Source: Notamacropus eugenii
Lineage: Eukaryota; Chordata; Mammalia; Diprotodontia; Macropodidae
Direction of reading: 5' to 3'
Assembly: GCF_028372415.1 (NCBI RefSeq)
Contig: NC_092875.1
Span: 48,279,271 to 48,343,270 of the forward strand
Length of the DNA: 64,000 bases
Under the pieces are notes generated by a model. That model searched no databases. It saw only the letters and a program-made list of their open reading frames with translations, and was not told the DNA's origin. Both the position numbers and the translations under genes were made by a program. Positions 21,201 through 33,200 of this stretch are shown here, piece by piece. How positions within the stretch are numbered: the stretch's first letter is position 1; every line of letters begins with the position of its first letter.

Positions 21201-24200
21201 CTAGGGGAGAAATGGCTACAGTTCCTTGTCTGAGGCCTGGCTGAGGTGGGGCTCTAGGACCAGGGTCTGGGTTCATGTTTTCTCTGTGGGAGTCTGAGGC
21301 CGGGAAAGAATGAGTTAAGTAGGTCAGATGCTCTCTCAGGCCTTCGATCACCAGACCTGGCCTTGGCTGCTGGGCCGGGAGATCCTATTAGGCAAAGAGA
21401 CTTAAGTCACCCAGAAAGAAAAGGGGGGGGTGGTGTTGTCAGGCTTAGTGTCTTTAGTTGTGTGCGTGCGTGTATGCGTGCATATATGTGTGTGTGTGAG
21501 TGTGTGTGTGTTGAGGGGCTGGGGCCCTCTTTAAAAATACTCCCCTCTCAATTATGTAGGTTTGTTCCCAGGCTTAGCTGCAGCTATGGGGTCTCTGTGT
21601 CACAGGAGCACAGATAATCTTACTTCATTCACCCCTGTGAGTAGTATAGACAGATCTGAAAAACTTTAGGAAAGTCGAGTAGAAGTGATTGTGGGCTTTT
21701 TCCTCATTTGAGATTACATAACCACCACCACCCCCCGCTTTTGTCACTGGAGGTCATATTTCCTGGGGCAACTTGTTTCTCTGGTCCTTAGTTCCCCCCT
21801 CTGTAAAATGGAGATCAGAATCCTTAGGTGCTACCTACATTCCAGAGACAAGTATGGTATGGTGGATAGGGGTATTGGTCTTCAGTCAGGGACCTGGGTT
21901 CAAATCCTGCCTCAGACATTAATTGTACTAGCCTGTGCCTCACTTTCCTTATCTGTGAAACAAGGGGATGGGGTTCTACAGCCTGTAAGGTCCTTCTCAG
22001 CACTAAATCTATGATCCTGTCCTTGGAAGTAATTTTTTTCTACATAAATATATAAATAGATTATATATATGTATATATATGTGTGTGTATGTATCTGTAT
22101 ATAGATATAGACTTATATGTATATGTCTGTATCTATCTATCCACATACTATAGAAATAGCAAGAGTTGTTTCTGGTAGCTTGAATTATTAACCCTTTCTG
22201 TGTCATCATGATTCTGTGTTTCTCACAGAAGGTAGATTTGGGGTCAGGACATACCCTGGGTATGAATCTCAGTTTTGCCACTTCCTACTCAAGTCATTCT
22301 AACTCTCTGGGCCTCAGTTTCCCCATCAGTGAAATGAAGGGATTGGAGAAATTGTGACCAAAAGAGAAGTGACATCCCAACGAATGGTTTGCAGAGAGAT
22401 CCCATAGTACAGCTCTGGAGCTTAGGGGACCTTGGTTGGAATCTTGTCTCTCACGTTTGCTGCCTGTGGTGTTGTGTGTGACTTTGGGTCTCAGTTTCTT
22501 TTTCTGTGAAATAAAGAGTTTAAGGTTAGATCGTTTTTGTGATCCCTTATAGTTCTGCCTCTATGATCTTATGGAGGCTAATCAAATTTAAGCTTCTAAA
22601 TGAGAGAGCCATGACTTGAACCCAGGTTTCCTGGCTACTCTGACTTCATTCAATTGTCTCTTATTAAAGGTCTACTCTGTACTAGCCAGTGGAGATCAGA
22701 AACCAAATAGTCCTGCCTTCAGGGAACTCATCTTCTCTACATACGTAGATAAATATCAATGAACTATAGACCATGTGATTTTGCTGTGAGAAGGAGGAGG
22801 AGACCCCAGGTGGCATGCTAGCCCTGTATGTTGTAGGAGGTAGAGATGAGGGAAGGAGCACCTTCCTGGCATGGGGACCATCAGTGCAAAGGCTGAAGAT
22901 GACAGATGAAAGGTTATTTATAAGAGGCAGCAGGTAGGTGAGTTTGGTCAGAATGTAGTCTAATTGAGAATGGATGGAATTTGGGAGTTGATTTTAACAT
23001 TCCCGGGTATCCCAGCCTTAATTTAGACCTTGAGAAAGGAGAGAGTGGTTCTTTTAGGTGGCAAGACTGAAGATTGTGGTGGTCCAAGCCATGGCCATGG
23101 CCATGCCCAGGCCCAGGGCCAAAGCAACACCTGTTGCTTCCCTGGGGGAGGTTGTTAAAACCAAATTTAGCAGGATATGATGGAACTTGATGCTCTGTTC
23201 GGGGGCAGGCCAGCTCAGACCACTGAGCTCTTCCCCTGCCAGATTACCCCTTCTAGCCTAAGAGGAGCCCGTGCTTTGAGCCCCTGAGAGCCCTGGACAG
23301 GAGACATTAGAGGAGTAGCCTCTGGTCCGTCATGCTGGGATGCCTCTGGTTGGAGGGAGGAGGGGGGATGAATGCAGACAGCCATGTGGAGATGCCCTAA
23401 GGAATCAGAAGAAATAGAGAAGGGCTTCTTCTAGTTAGTGCTACATGTGAAATGTAGGGTAGAAGGAGGGGGAATTAATGAGGCCCTGAGGGGAGCCAGG
23501 GAGGCCCTAGACATGTGAGTTCCATTCTTTTGGCTTAGCCCCCCCTAGCCTCTCCAGCGGAGAACCTGGGAGTGTGGTTGCTTGCTGACTGCCTGACATC
23601 TGGGATTGGGGGTTTCGATCTCTGGGCTCATTCCTCTTGCTAGTTCAATCCTTGTGGGACCTGCCCTCCCAGCCTCTGTTGGATCCTTCTTTTCCACTGA
23701 TGGGAAAAGGGGTTTACTGGACCCTGCCCTGGCTTCAGGATGGTCTCAGACACCTCCCCTCCCCACTCCCCACATGGATCATGGTGAATTCTTGGGTAGG
23801 TGCTGGTGCCCGTGGTTGATAATATCAGTTCCACATTTCCATCACTAGTGAGTAGGAGAGGGGAAGTGGTGGCCGTGGTGGTGGTGGTGGTTAGGATTTG
23901 GTCCCTTACCCAGGTCAAGGGGTACACTTCAGATAAAGCAGCGCCTGGCCCAATGAGTAGCCTTTTAGAGCAATGTTTAGACAACTGTGGGGATGTGGGC
24001 CAGCCTTGGGTCTGGAAGGAGTCCAGCAGTTTAATTGAATTAGACCCTGTGAGTAGAGGCGAGGTCAAACCAAGCCTGTGGAGACCTGTCTTGCCAGAAG
24101 GTTTGTGTTGAGGCTGGAGAGGCCAAGTAGGGGTTGTGAGGCTGAGGAGCTCTGAGGGAAGTGCCTCCGAGTTAGCATTTAATGAGCAAGCATTTATTAA

Positions 24201-27200
24201 GCACCTGCTACATGCCAGGAACCTGTACCTGGGCCCCTAACCTTGGAGGGAGGTGTGGGGGGAAGTAACAGGATGGAGGGTTGGGGTCAGAGTTGGGCCT
24301 GGTTCCCCCCGTATTCTAGGCTGAATGAGAGTGAGTGAAGGTTCCCATCTTCAGAATCACTGATCTCTACAACCTTGTTTGCCTTCTAGCATGTGCATAG
24401 ACCTTCCTCTTTGAGCAGCAGGGAGCAGAGCAGTATCTGTGTGATTGATCAGCTGTGTGTCATCTCTGGCCCTGTGTGTTTTGGGGACCCTCCCAGTGAG
24501 AGCAGATGGCCAGTATCCACCTCTTTGCTATCTCTCTGCAGCAGCTGGCCCCTGCAGGATGGAGGAGGTTGGGCTTGAGAGGGACCAGGGAGGCCAGCAG
24601 AAGGGAGGGCCTCTGTTGTTGCTAGGGAGAGGGAGGAGAGGCTGGCTGGCTCTGCATGGGACCTGAGGACAAGCCTCCAATGAAGGAAATGGGGTTGTCT
24701 CTCTCTCCCCGAGAACAGGATCAGATCGTAAAGGCAGGGGCATGCCTCATCTCATGTCTTAGAACCACAGCATTCACAGCTGGAAGGAACCCCAGGGCTC
24801 AGCTAGCCCAATCCCACTCCCTCCCATTTTATAGAGTACCCCTAGCCCAGTGAATTTTAGGTCACAGGTCACAGAGCCAGTTTAGGACTGCCACTTCAGC
24901 ATATCTGCCCCTTTCCAGCCCAGATTTTGATTTGAGGAGTTTCTCTTAGACAGTTCTGAGTTTTAAGAAGACCTAGTCATTTTTTTGTTCCTGGTCATTT
25001 TTCTGTGCTCAGATCTTAGAAGGTTTAAGGACTTGGGTTACCCTCCAGGGAAGCTGAGGAGAGGTAAGCTCTCCTGCAGCCTAAATAAACCTTTAAGATT
25101 CTGAAGGGAATATTAAAAAGACTCATCTTCCCCCAAGCCCAGAGTTAGGGAATCATCCAGGATCACAAGTGATTTCTCTGCTTTCAGTGTCATACTCTCA
25201 GCCTGGAGTATTTATTAAGTGCCTAGGAAGGGAGAAAGGAGGCCCATCTGGGGGCTCATTTTGGGGAGAGAGACAGTGGTGTTGGGGCAGAAGCTGTCGT
25301 TTCTATCACACCTGAAAAGTTTTCGAAGCTCCTGGCATATGTTGATTCAGATTTGGTACAACTTGTATGTGCATAGTAGAGAACTATTCTGGTATCTTTG
25401 CTAAGAGTACCCCAAATGGGGTCACAGTGTCAAACGGGACTGAAAAAATGCCCTGAGTATGTGCATAGAGGTTCCTGGCCAGAGTTCCAGAGCCACAGGG
25501 TCCAGTTCAGGGGACAGCACACAGTCTAGTTTATCAGGACTGGAGAGTGTTTGAAGGGAAGTAGCATGAAATAAAGCTGGACAACTTGACTTCAGCTTGT
25601 GGAGAGCCTCAAACCAGGCTCAGGACTTTGAAGTTTTATCTTTGTGAGCAGTAGTAAGCTGCAAAGGGTTTTGAGACACAGGAGGGATGTAGTCAGGCTT
25701 TTGTGAACTTGTGCTTATTGTTGAACAGTTTTATGGAAGATGGATCAGAGAAGGGAAGGGGGCTGGAAGCAGAGGGACCGATTAGGAGGCTGTTGCCAGA
25801 AGAAACATTTATTAAGTGCCTAGATACAAAGATAAGAGTAAATTGTTCTGCTCTCAAGAAGTTGACATTCTAGTGGGGTGTGCGGGGAGAGACAGTATGT
25901 ACACATACAGAATAAATTTATTACAAGGTGGTTTGGTAACAAGGGCACAAGGAAAAGTTTTATAGAAGAATTTTGTCCTTTTTTTCCTCCCATTTTTTGG
26001 TCAGTCTAGTCGGTGAGAAATAGAACCTCAGAGCTGTTTTAATCTGCATTTCTCTAGCTCTTAATGATTTGTAGCGTTTTTCCATATGTTTATAATTCTT
26101 CCTTTGAAAAGTGCCTGTTCATATCCTTTGACCATCTGTCAAAATGGGGAGTGGCTCTCATTCGCATAAATTTGAATCTGTTCCTGTATCTTGGAAATGA
26201 GATGTTGGTCAGAGAAGTTGGCTACAAAGATTTTTTTTTCCATAGTTAACTGTTTCTTGGGCTTCAGGGTGATGAGGGAAAACAGAGGTTATGAAGGCCT
26301 TGAACCAACTATTATTGGCTGTGTGAATACAGAGAAGGGGTTAGAGATTTGGTTAGCGATTATATCATAGAGGGGGGGAAGTAAAGTAAGGGAGTTAGGG
26401 ATGACCTTGAACTTGAGTGTGTGTGGGAGGGATGGTGATTGAAACAGGGCAACTTTGGAGGGGAGTAGGGAGAATTTACAGAGAAGATATTCCTGAAAAG
26501 TTGTGTCAGTTTTATTTCAGTGAACTGATGCCTTTTAAGAAATTCATTAGTGTTTGGGGGCAGCTAGTGCGAAGTATACAGAGCTGGATTTGAGTCCTAC
26601 CTTAATGACTCATGATCGTGGGTTAAGCAATTCACTTAAAATGTCTAGATGTCTGTTTCTTTAGCTCTCTGGGCCTCAGTTTACTTATCTGTAAAACAAT
26701 GATTGGGTAGAACTAAAGATCTCTTAAGATTCTTTCGTGTTCATTTCCTGTAATCCCCTAAGTTGTGAAATAGGGATGAAATCTAACTTTGGGCTACTCT
26801 GAACAAAGTTCTCTGTAAATTGTCAGTCCTAGAATTAAGAGCTACTACTATTGTACTTTGTTCTGGTTAAAGGAGAAGGAACTTTACCCACTTTCTTGGC
26901 CGCCCCTTTTTTCTCCCCCTCCCTCCCACCCAATAATCTGTTCTGTGAATTCACATTTTCTTGAAGGGTTTAGTGGACAAGAGCTCCAGGGAGTATAGAT
27001 CTAGGATGAACGGTGGTTCCCTGATTGGAGGAAGGGGGCAGGTCCTGGGTGTGGCTCATCCTTGGTAGTGGGGGTATCCCAAACAAGGTTCTGGGAATTG
27101 AATCAATAATGAGATAGGGAAACTCCCCAAACCTTAGGTTACATTGATAGTAGATTGTAGAATCAAGAGATATGGTGATCCTTCAGCATTCTACACTCAT

Positions 27201-30200
27201 CCAACCCCGTTTATTGAGGGCCACTAGGATGGTGAAGGAAAGACCTTGAGTCCATGCCATGAGAATGAGGGTGTTTAAGTGGAGAAGGTAAGGCCTGAGT
27301 TCAAGTATTAGAAGGAATTGAATGTCCTGTTGATGACATGACAAGGGTGGGAGGTGCTGCTGTATATCAGAAAAATCTGCATCCAAAGAGCTGAAATTGG
27401 GGCTCATACCTAAGCACAACAGGGAGAGCCAGGGGCGGGAGTGAACTATAGGACGAGAAGATGGGTTGGTCGTGTAGCAAGAAACAAAAAAGACAGGAAC
27501 AACCTGAGGTCTCTACTGGAATGCTCAGCATGTCAGGCTCTCAGTTGGCTTGGGTAAGAGTCACATAAAATGGTCAGGCATGGAGGGATTGCTATCTGAA
27601 CCAGTGGGAGGAATTCCAAATAGGTGGGATTTTGTTGTCTTTCAGTCATGTCTCACTCTTTGTGACCCCATTGGAGTTTTCCTGGCAAAGATACTAAGAG
27701 TGCTTTGCCGTTTCCTTCTCCAGCAGATTTTACAGATGAGGAAACTGAGGCAGACAGGGTTATGTGGCTTGACCAGGGTCATTCAGCTAGTGAATGTCTG
27801 AGGTTGATCTGAACTTGTCTTCCTGACTCCAGGCCCAGTGCTCTATCCACTGAGTCACCTGGCTGCCCATCTTGCAGGAGCAGCAAGGAAAATAAAAAGC
27901 AGTGAGGGGTACGGTACACATTTGAACAAAAGAGGATTGGAACAGCAGCTAGGGTGGGAGACTAGAGACTTGGGAAGCAGCATTTCCAGTCAAGTTCTGT
28001 TTTCAAAATATACATTGTATCTGTTTAATACAGCTTGCTAATTCGTCAACTAATCTAGGCATCCCCCTCCCCCCCAGTTGCCCCCTAGCTGATGGATAAG
28101 AAAGAGACCTCCTTCTGGAGTATTTTGATTAAGATAAAAAACAACCTTGCTTAAGAATTAGAGGTCTGTTCCTACCCCCTCACCCCACCCTGCCCCCTAG
28201 CTCAAAGACTGGAAGCCCACTTGTCAGGTGTGTTGGGGAAGGATCTTGCTTTTAGGTATGATTTGGATTCGATGGCCCATTTTGGCATCTTTTAGCTCTG
28301 AGATTCTGTGACTGTCTAGCCAACATTTACTGTGCTGAATGCTTAGGAGGGATACACAAAAAAGAAAAGCATCGCCTGCCCTCAGGGAGCTTATAGTCTC
28401 CCTCCTGGGCATTAACAGTCTGTTGAGGATCCAGGGTCCATCAGCAGGGCTTGGTTTCTATTGGGGAGGAAGGAAGAAAGAACGATTACCCATTTCATCA
28501 TTTCCATGGGTGGAGATGAGACTGTGGTCAGGACCAGTAACCACATCAGCCCAGGTTTCCTCCTTAGCCCTAGAGATATCCCCATGTCCTGTCTGCTGCT
28601 GAATGAGCGACTTGTTCTGGGGGAAAGGGAGGAGTGACTTGGATGGCCTGATGAATAACCCCACCTCTCTGCTGGTCTGGAGAAGAGGAGTACGTTCATG
28701 GTTAGCCAAGAGCTGGAGAAAGAAGATATTTCCTGTAGGGGCCAGCTGCATTCTTGATCATTTTGGGTGGGGCAGGTCTAGGGGTACTGATCTAGAACTA
28801 TGACCCCAGTTCTTAAGACACCCCCTCCCCCAGTCATGTTTCTTCAGGGCTTCTGGTCTGTAGTAAGATCAAATGAATGGTATTGGACCTATGTCCAATA
28901 AAATGTAAGCATCTTGTAAGTGAAGACTTTTTTTTTTCTTTTTTGTGGGGAGAGGGTCTTTCTAGAGTAGGCAGTGTGGTAAAGAAAGTTCTCAGTCTGG
29001 GCCCAGCGGTCAGGATTCATATCCTGACTGACATTTATTGTCTTTATAAGCTTGGTCAAGTTACTTAACCAATCTGGGCCCATTTCCTCCTCTGTAAAAT
29101 GGGGTTGGGGGTATAGGTTGGACCTCTGAAGTCCCTTTTAGCCTTGGATCTGTGGTCAGGTGGTCCCTTGCATTTCATACCTCATCAGTACTTAACAAAT
29201 AATTGTTGAACTGAGATTAAACAGCAGCATGGTGGATTCAAGAAAAGGCTATTTGAGGGGGCATTGACATGTCCAGTGTTCCCTAGTGCAGGGGCAGCCC
29301 AGGGGATGCTCTATAGCATTTCATTGGGGGAAGTAGACCTAGGCCCAGCAGAGAACATCTGGGGGGCCAAGGGTCAGTCAACAAACATTCATTAAGTGCC
29401 TACTGTGTGCCAGATGTTAAGGTTCAAAAGACATGAATGAAACAGTTCCTGTTCTCAAGGAGATGATTCTTCTCTCACTGAGAAAGAGCAAGGGGAGAGG
29501 GCACTGGAAAGACCTGGGGGCAGCAAGTTCGTCGTTAGACAAAGTGGGGAAGGCTTTGCCTGGTCATAGGCATCCTCATCCCAGACTCTCCACTGTGTAC
29601 TCCCAGCCCCGTACTTTGGCACAGACAATGCTGTAAATGTTCTTGTAGCTAGAGGACCAGTTTGTGTGTCCGTAATTCTCTCAACTCCTGGCCCACTGTA
29701 TCCCTACTATCCTGAAGCCAGCAGAGGCTCAGGGAGCCCCTACCCCACCCCACCCATGCAGGCAGTGTCATTCATGGTCATCCATTCCTAACTGGAGTGG
29801 TCTGATCTGGGGTAGGGGAGCCACCAGGAATCCCACCCCAGATCAGATGGGACCACATGGGGCTTCTGTTACCATTCAGGATTCAGTCTTCTTTCTCTAA
29901 AACATTCATCATTAACTGCCTGGGAATGTGTGGATTTCTCCTGGGTTCTCTGATCTGGCCCTGCTTAGCAGGAAAGTAAGACAAAGATGCCCAAGGCCTA
30001 GTTTAGCAGATTATTTTGTATGTGAGCCTACGCATGTATGTGTCTGCATGTTCTTACCTTCAAGGAGGTTAGTAGTTGTATGCAAAATGATGAGGGGTTT
30101 TTTTTGTCTCCCTTGTCTGAAATGCAGACCATTCCTCAGTCATGAGATTTTTTTTAAAAAATCAGTTAACAAGCTTTTATTTTCTTTTGCTTCCCTTTAT

Positions 30201-33200
30201 TCCCTCTCCCCCACAAAAAAAAACAAACAAACCAAAAACCCATGTAACAGATATGCATAGTCAAACAGTACAAATACCCACATTGGCCATGTCCAAAAAT
30301 GTATGTGTCATTCCACCCACCTGGTCCACCACTTCTGTCAGGAGGGTTGGTATCTGTCTTCATCATCAGTCCCCTGGAATCAAACTTAGAGCTGGTAAGG
30401 ACTTCAGAAGTCATTTTAGTCCAAGCCTCTCATTTTTACTTCTGGGGAGTCTGAGGACAGATAGTTTAAGGATCTTGGTTCAAGGTCCTATTGGGTAGTA
30501 GCAAGAGACAGAGTTGGGATTCCAGCGCAGCTCCAAATTCATTGGCCCTTCTACAAGACCAGGGTACCATCTCTCTTTGCCTCTGTCAGCACATGACTGT
30601 AAGCACGTAGCATCTGTATATTTTTGTTTGGGGCTGAAGAAGGATTCCAAGAGCTTAAGGAGGGAGGTCTAAGTACTACTGGAGGTGGGGCCACCCTGAA
30701 ACCTAGGGCCTGGGAGTGGCCATTTAAATAAAAGGAGGTGGAACAGAGATGCCAATAGAATGCCCAACTGGCACCCGTGGCTGGTACAGGCTTAGAGCCC
30801 GCCCAGTGCTGCTGTGGTCCCAGGGGCCTGACTCACCCTCAGTGTGGCCCTGACCTATAATTTTCCTGGCGTCTTGCATTAAGGAAGAATTGAAATGGGC
30901 TGTTCCCACAAACCCAGGGAGGCTGCCTAGGCCTCCAGAGAGACTGATCCTCTCCTTTCCACTGAGAACAGCCCCAGCTGACAGTCCTTGGCTGGGGGTC
31001 TCCTTTAACATTCCTCACAGCCTGCTTCTTCTCTGTGACCCTGGAGGGGCTGACTTTAAAAAAAAAAAAAATCCTCATCCATTGACTACCAATCATTTTG
31101 TCTTTCAGGAGGTGGCCAGCTCTGTGTACCTGGTTATGGAGGTGAGCTCTCCAGTCCTGGTACAGTCACAGTGAGAGAAAAAAGGACTGAGTGAATCTGG
31201 GCCTCTTTTCTCCTTCCTCCTTGCATTTTGAGTTTAGGAAGAGCTGTCAAGATGGCATTAGCTCTGATATGGGAGGGCCCTGGGAGTGTAGAATGTTAGA
31301 GTAGGAAGGAGTCTTAGACCCCAGAACAGCAGAACTGAAAAGACCCTCAGTACACAGAAAGGTCAGCTTAGTACACAGAATGTCAGAGCTGGGAGGGCCC
31401 TTAGAACACAGGATGTCGGGGCTGGGGGGACCCTTAGAACACGGAATGTCGGGGCTGGGAGGACCCTTTGGAGGTTTTTACAGATGGGAAACTGTCATGA
31501 CCAAGCTGATGTTGACTTTTCTCTCTTCTAGTACTGCAATGGGGGCGACCTTGCTGACTACCTGCACTGTGAGTAACTCGCCCCACTCAGGATGAGGGAT
31601 CAGACTTTGGGAGCAGGAACCACACCCACACAGCTGGGGAGGGCAGGGTAGAGAGTGTGGCTTGCTGAAGATTGCCCAGCCACTGGTTTGGATTTACCTG
31701 GTAAACTGGTCATGAGGGACTGCAAGTCAGAAAGAGCTGAGTTCAAATCCCTCCTCAGGTACTTGCCAACAGTGACCCTGGATGTGTTGTTGAACACATC
31801 CGTGCTTAGTTTTCTTCTCTGTAAAACAGGAATAGTAAGAGTAATGGCCTCCCAGCATTGTTGTGGTAGTGGATAGTCAGGAAGGCCTGAATTCAGATCT
31901 GTCCTCAGTACTGTGATCCTGGACAAGTCCCTTAACCTCTCTGCCTCAGTTTCTTAAATCTGTAAAATAGCGACAATAGCACCTACTTCCCAGGGTGGTT
32001 GTGAGGATCAGGTAAGATAATTTTAAAAGGCTTAGCGCAGTGCTTGGCTTATCGTAAGCACTGTATAATTGTTATCTACAATTATCATAAGTGCTTTAGC
32101 AAACCTTCAAAGTGTGACAGAAATGCCAACTGCCTTCATTAGTTTGGCTTCTCTCTCTTTGCTCTTTTATTACCAGCCAAGGAGGCCAACCACAGGCAGA
32201 GAGAATGAATTATTAATAAGTTAATTTCTGACCTGAACAGATGTTGTGGCCAAGGAAAGAGAGAGAGAGAAGGGAGTGTGCTGGGGTCCTGAGCTTGGGG
32301 CAGGGGAGGGATAAGGGTGGACTAGGTCAAGGTTAGGACACTCAGAGTCCCAAGATCCCTACTCTTGCTCCAGAGTGGTCAGTGGCCCTGAGGTTTTCGG
32401 CCTGCCCTCCAGTTCTTTCTCTCAAGGTTGAGGGGACTCATTAGAAGAGGTGCTTGATTGACTCTTGCCTTTATAACCCTGGTTGGTGAGAGGGCTCAGG
32501 GAGAGATGGGGACTTGAGCAAGACAGTGGGTATTACTATGGTAGCTACCAGGAGAGAGAGCTTCCAGAAAGCAAACCTAGAATGAGAACCAGGATTTGGG
32601 ATGCTGGGAGGAGGGAGCAGGTCTCACTGGAAAGAGAGTGCTGGAGCTGGAGAGACCAAAGACCCTCTGGGCATTAATATCTGAGTTCTGTCTGTTCTTC
32701 AGTCAGAGTCCAAGCTCACTTCCTTCATTATAGGGGAATGAAAAGTATTGTACTCCCAAATCACATATTTATTTGTGGGAAGAACCTGACAAAACCCTTC
32801 GTCTTAGATCAAGATACTCTAGAAATGTGAATTATGTTGGAGATTGTAGCTGCAAGAGGGACCACCTGAGGCCTCAGAAGAGGCTAGTGACTTGCCCCCA
32901 GGTCATCCATCCAGTTAATGGCTGAGGCATTTAGTTAGAGGCTTTTTGTTCCTACATCTGGGCCCCTGGTATATCTAACAGGGCTGAACGATGCAGCTCC
33001 TAGAAGGTCCAAAGGACCATTCACTGGGGCTAGGCCTCCTGCCCTGTGTATATACACCTACATAAGCAGTAGGCAATCTGTAAATATTTGGGTTTATATT
33101 CTCACCCCCATCTGGCCAGTCAGGACCCCAACCCTGGACCTAGCCCCCTGCTCTGTTTACTTTTCTCTGACAACTGTCTAGACAGCCCGTCTGAGCTCAG

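Larger units (their letters stand above)
16257..31108. other. ULK1 intron 3, 14.85 kb, repeat-rich
   Basis: The largest intron in the window. Repeats are listed separately. The stretches 16257-17580, 22990-24170, 26830-27620 and 29480-30140 show no recognisable gene, RNA or repeat. No exon of another gene was found on either strand. Confidence 0.7.
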
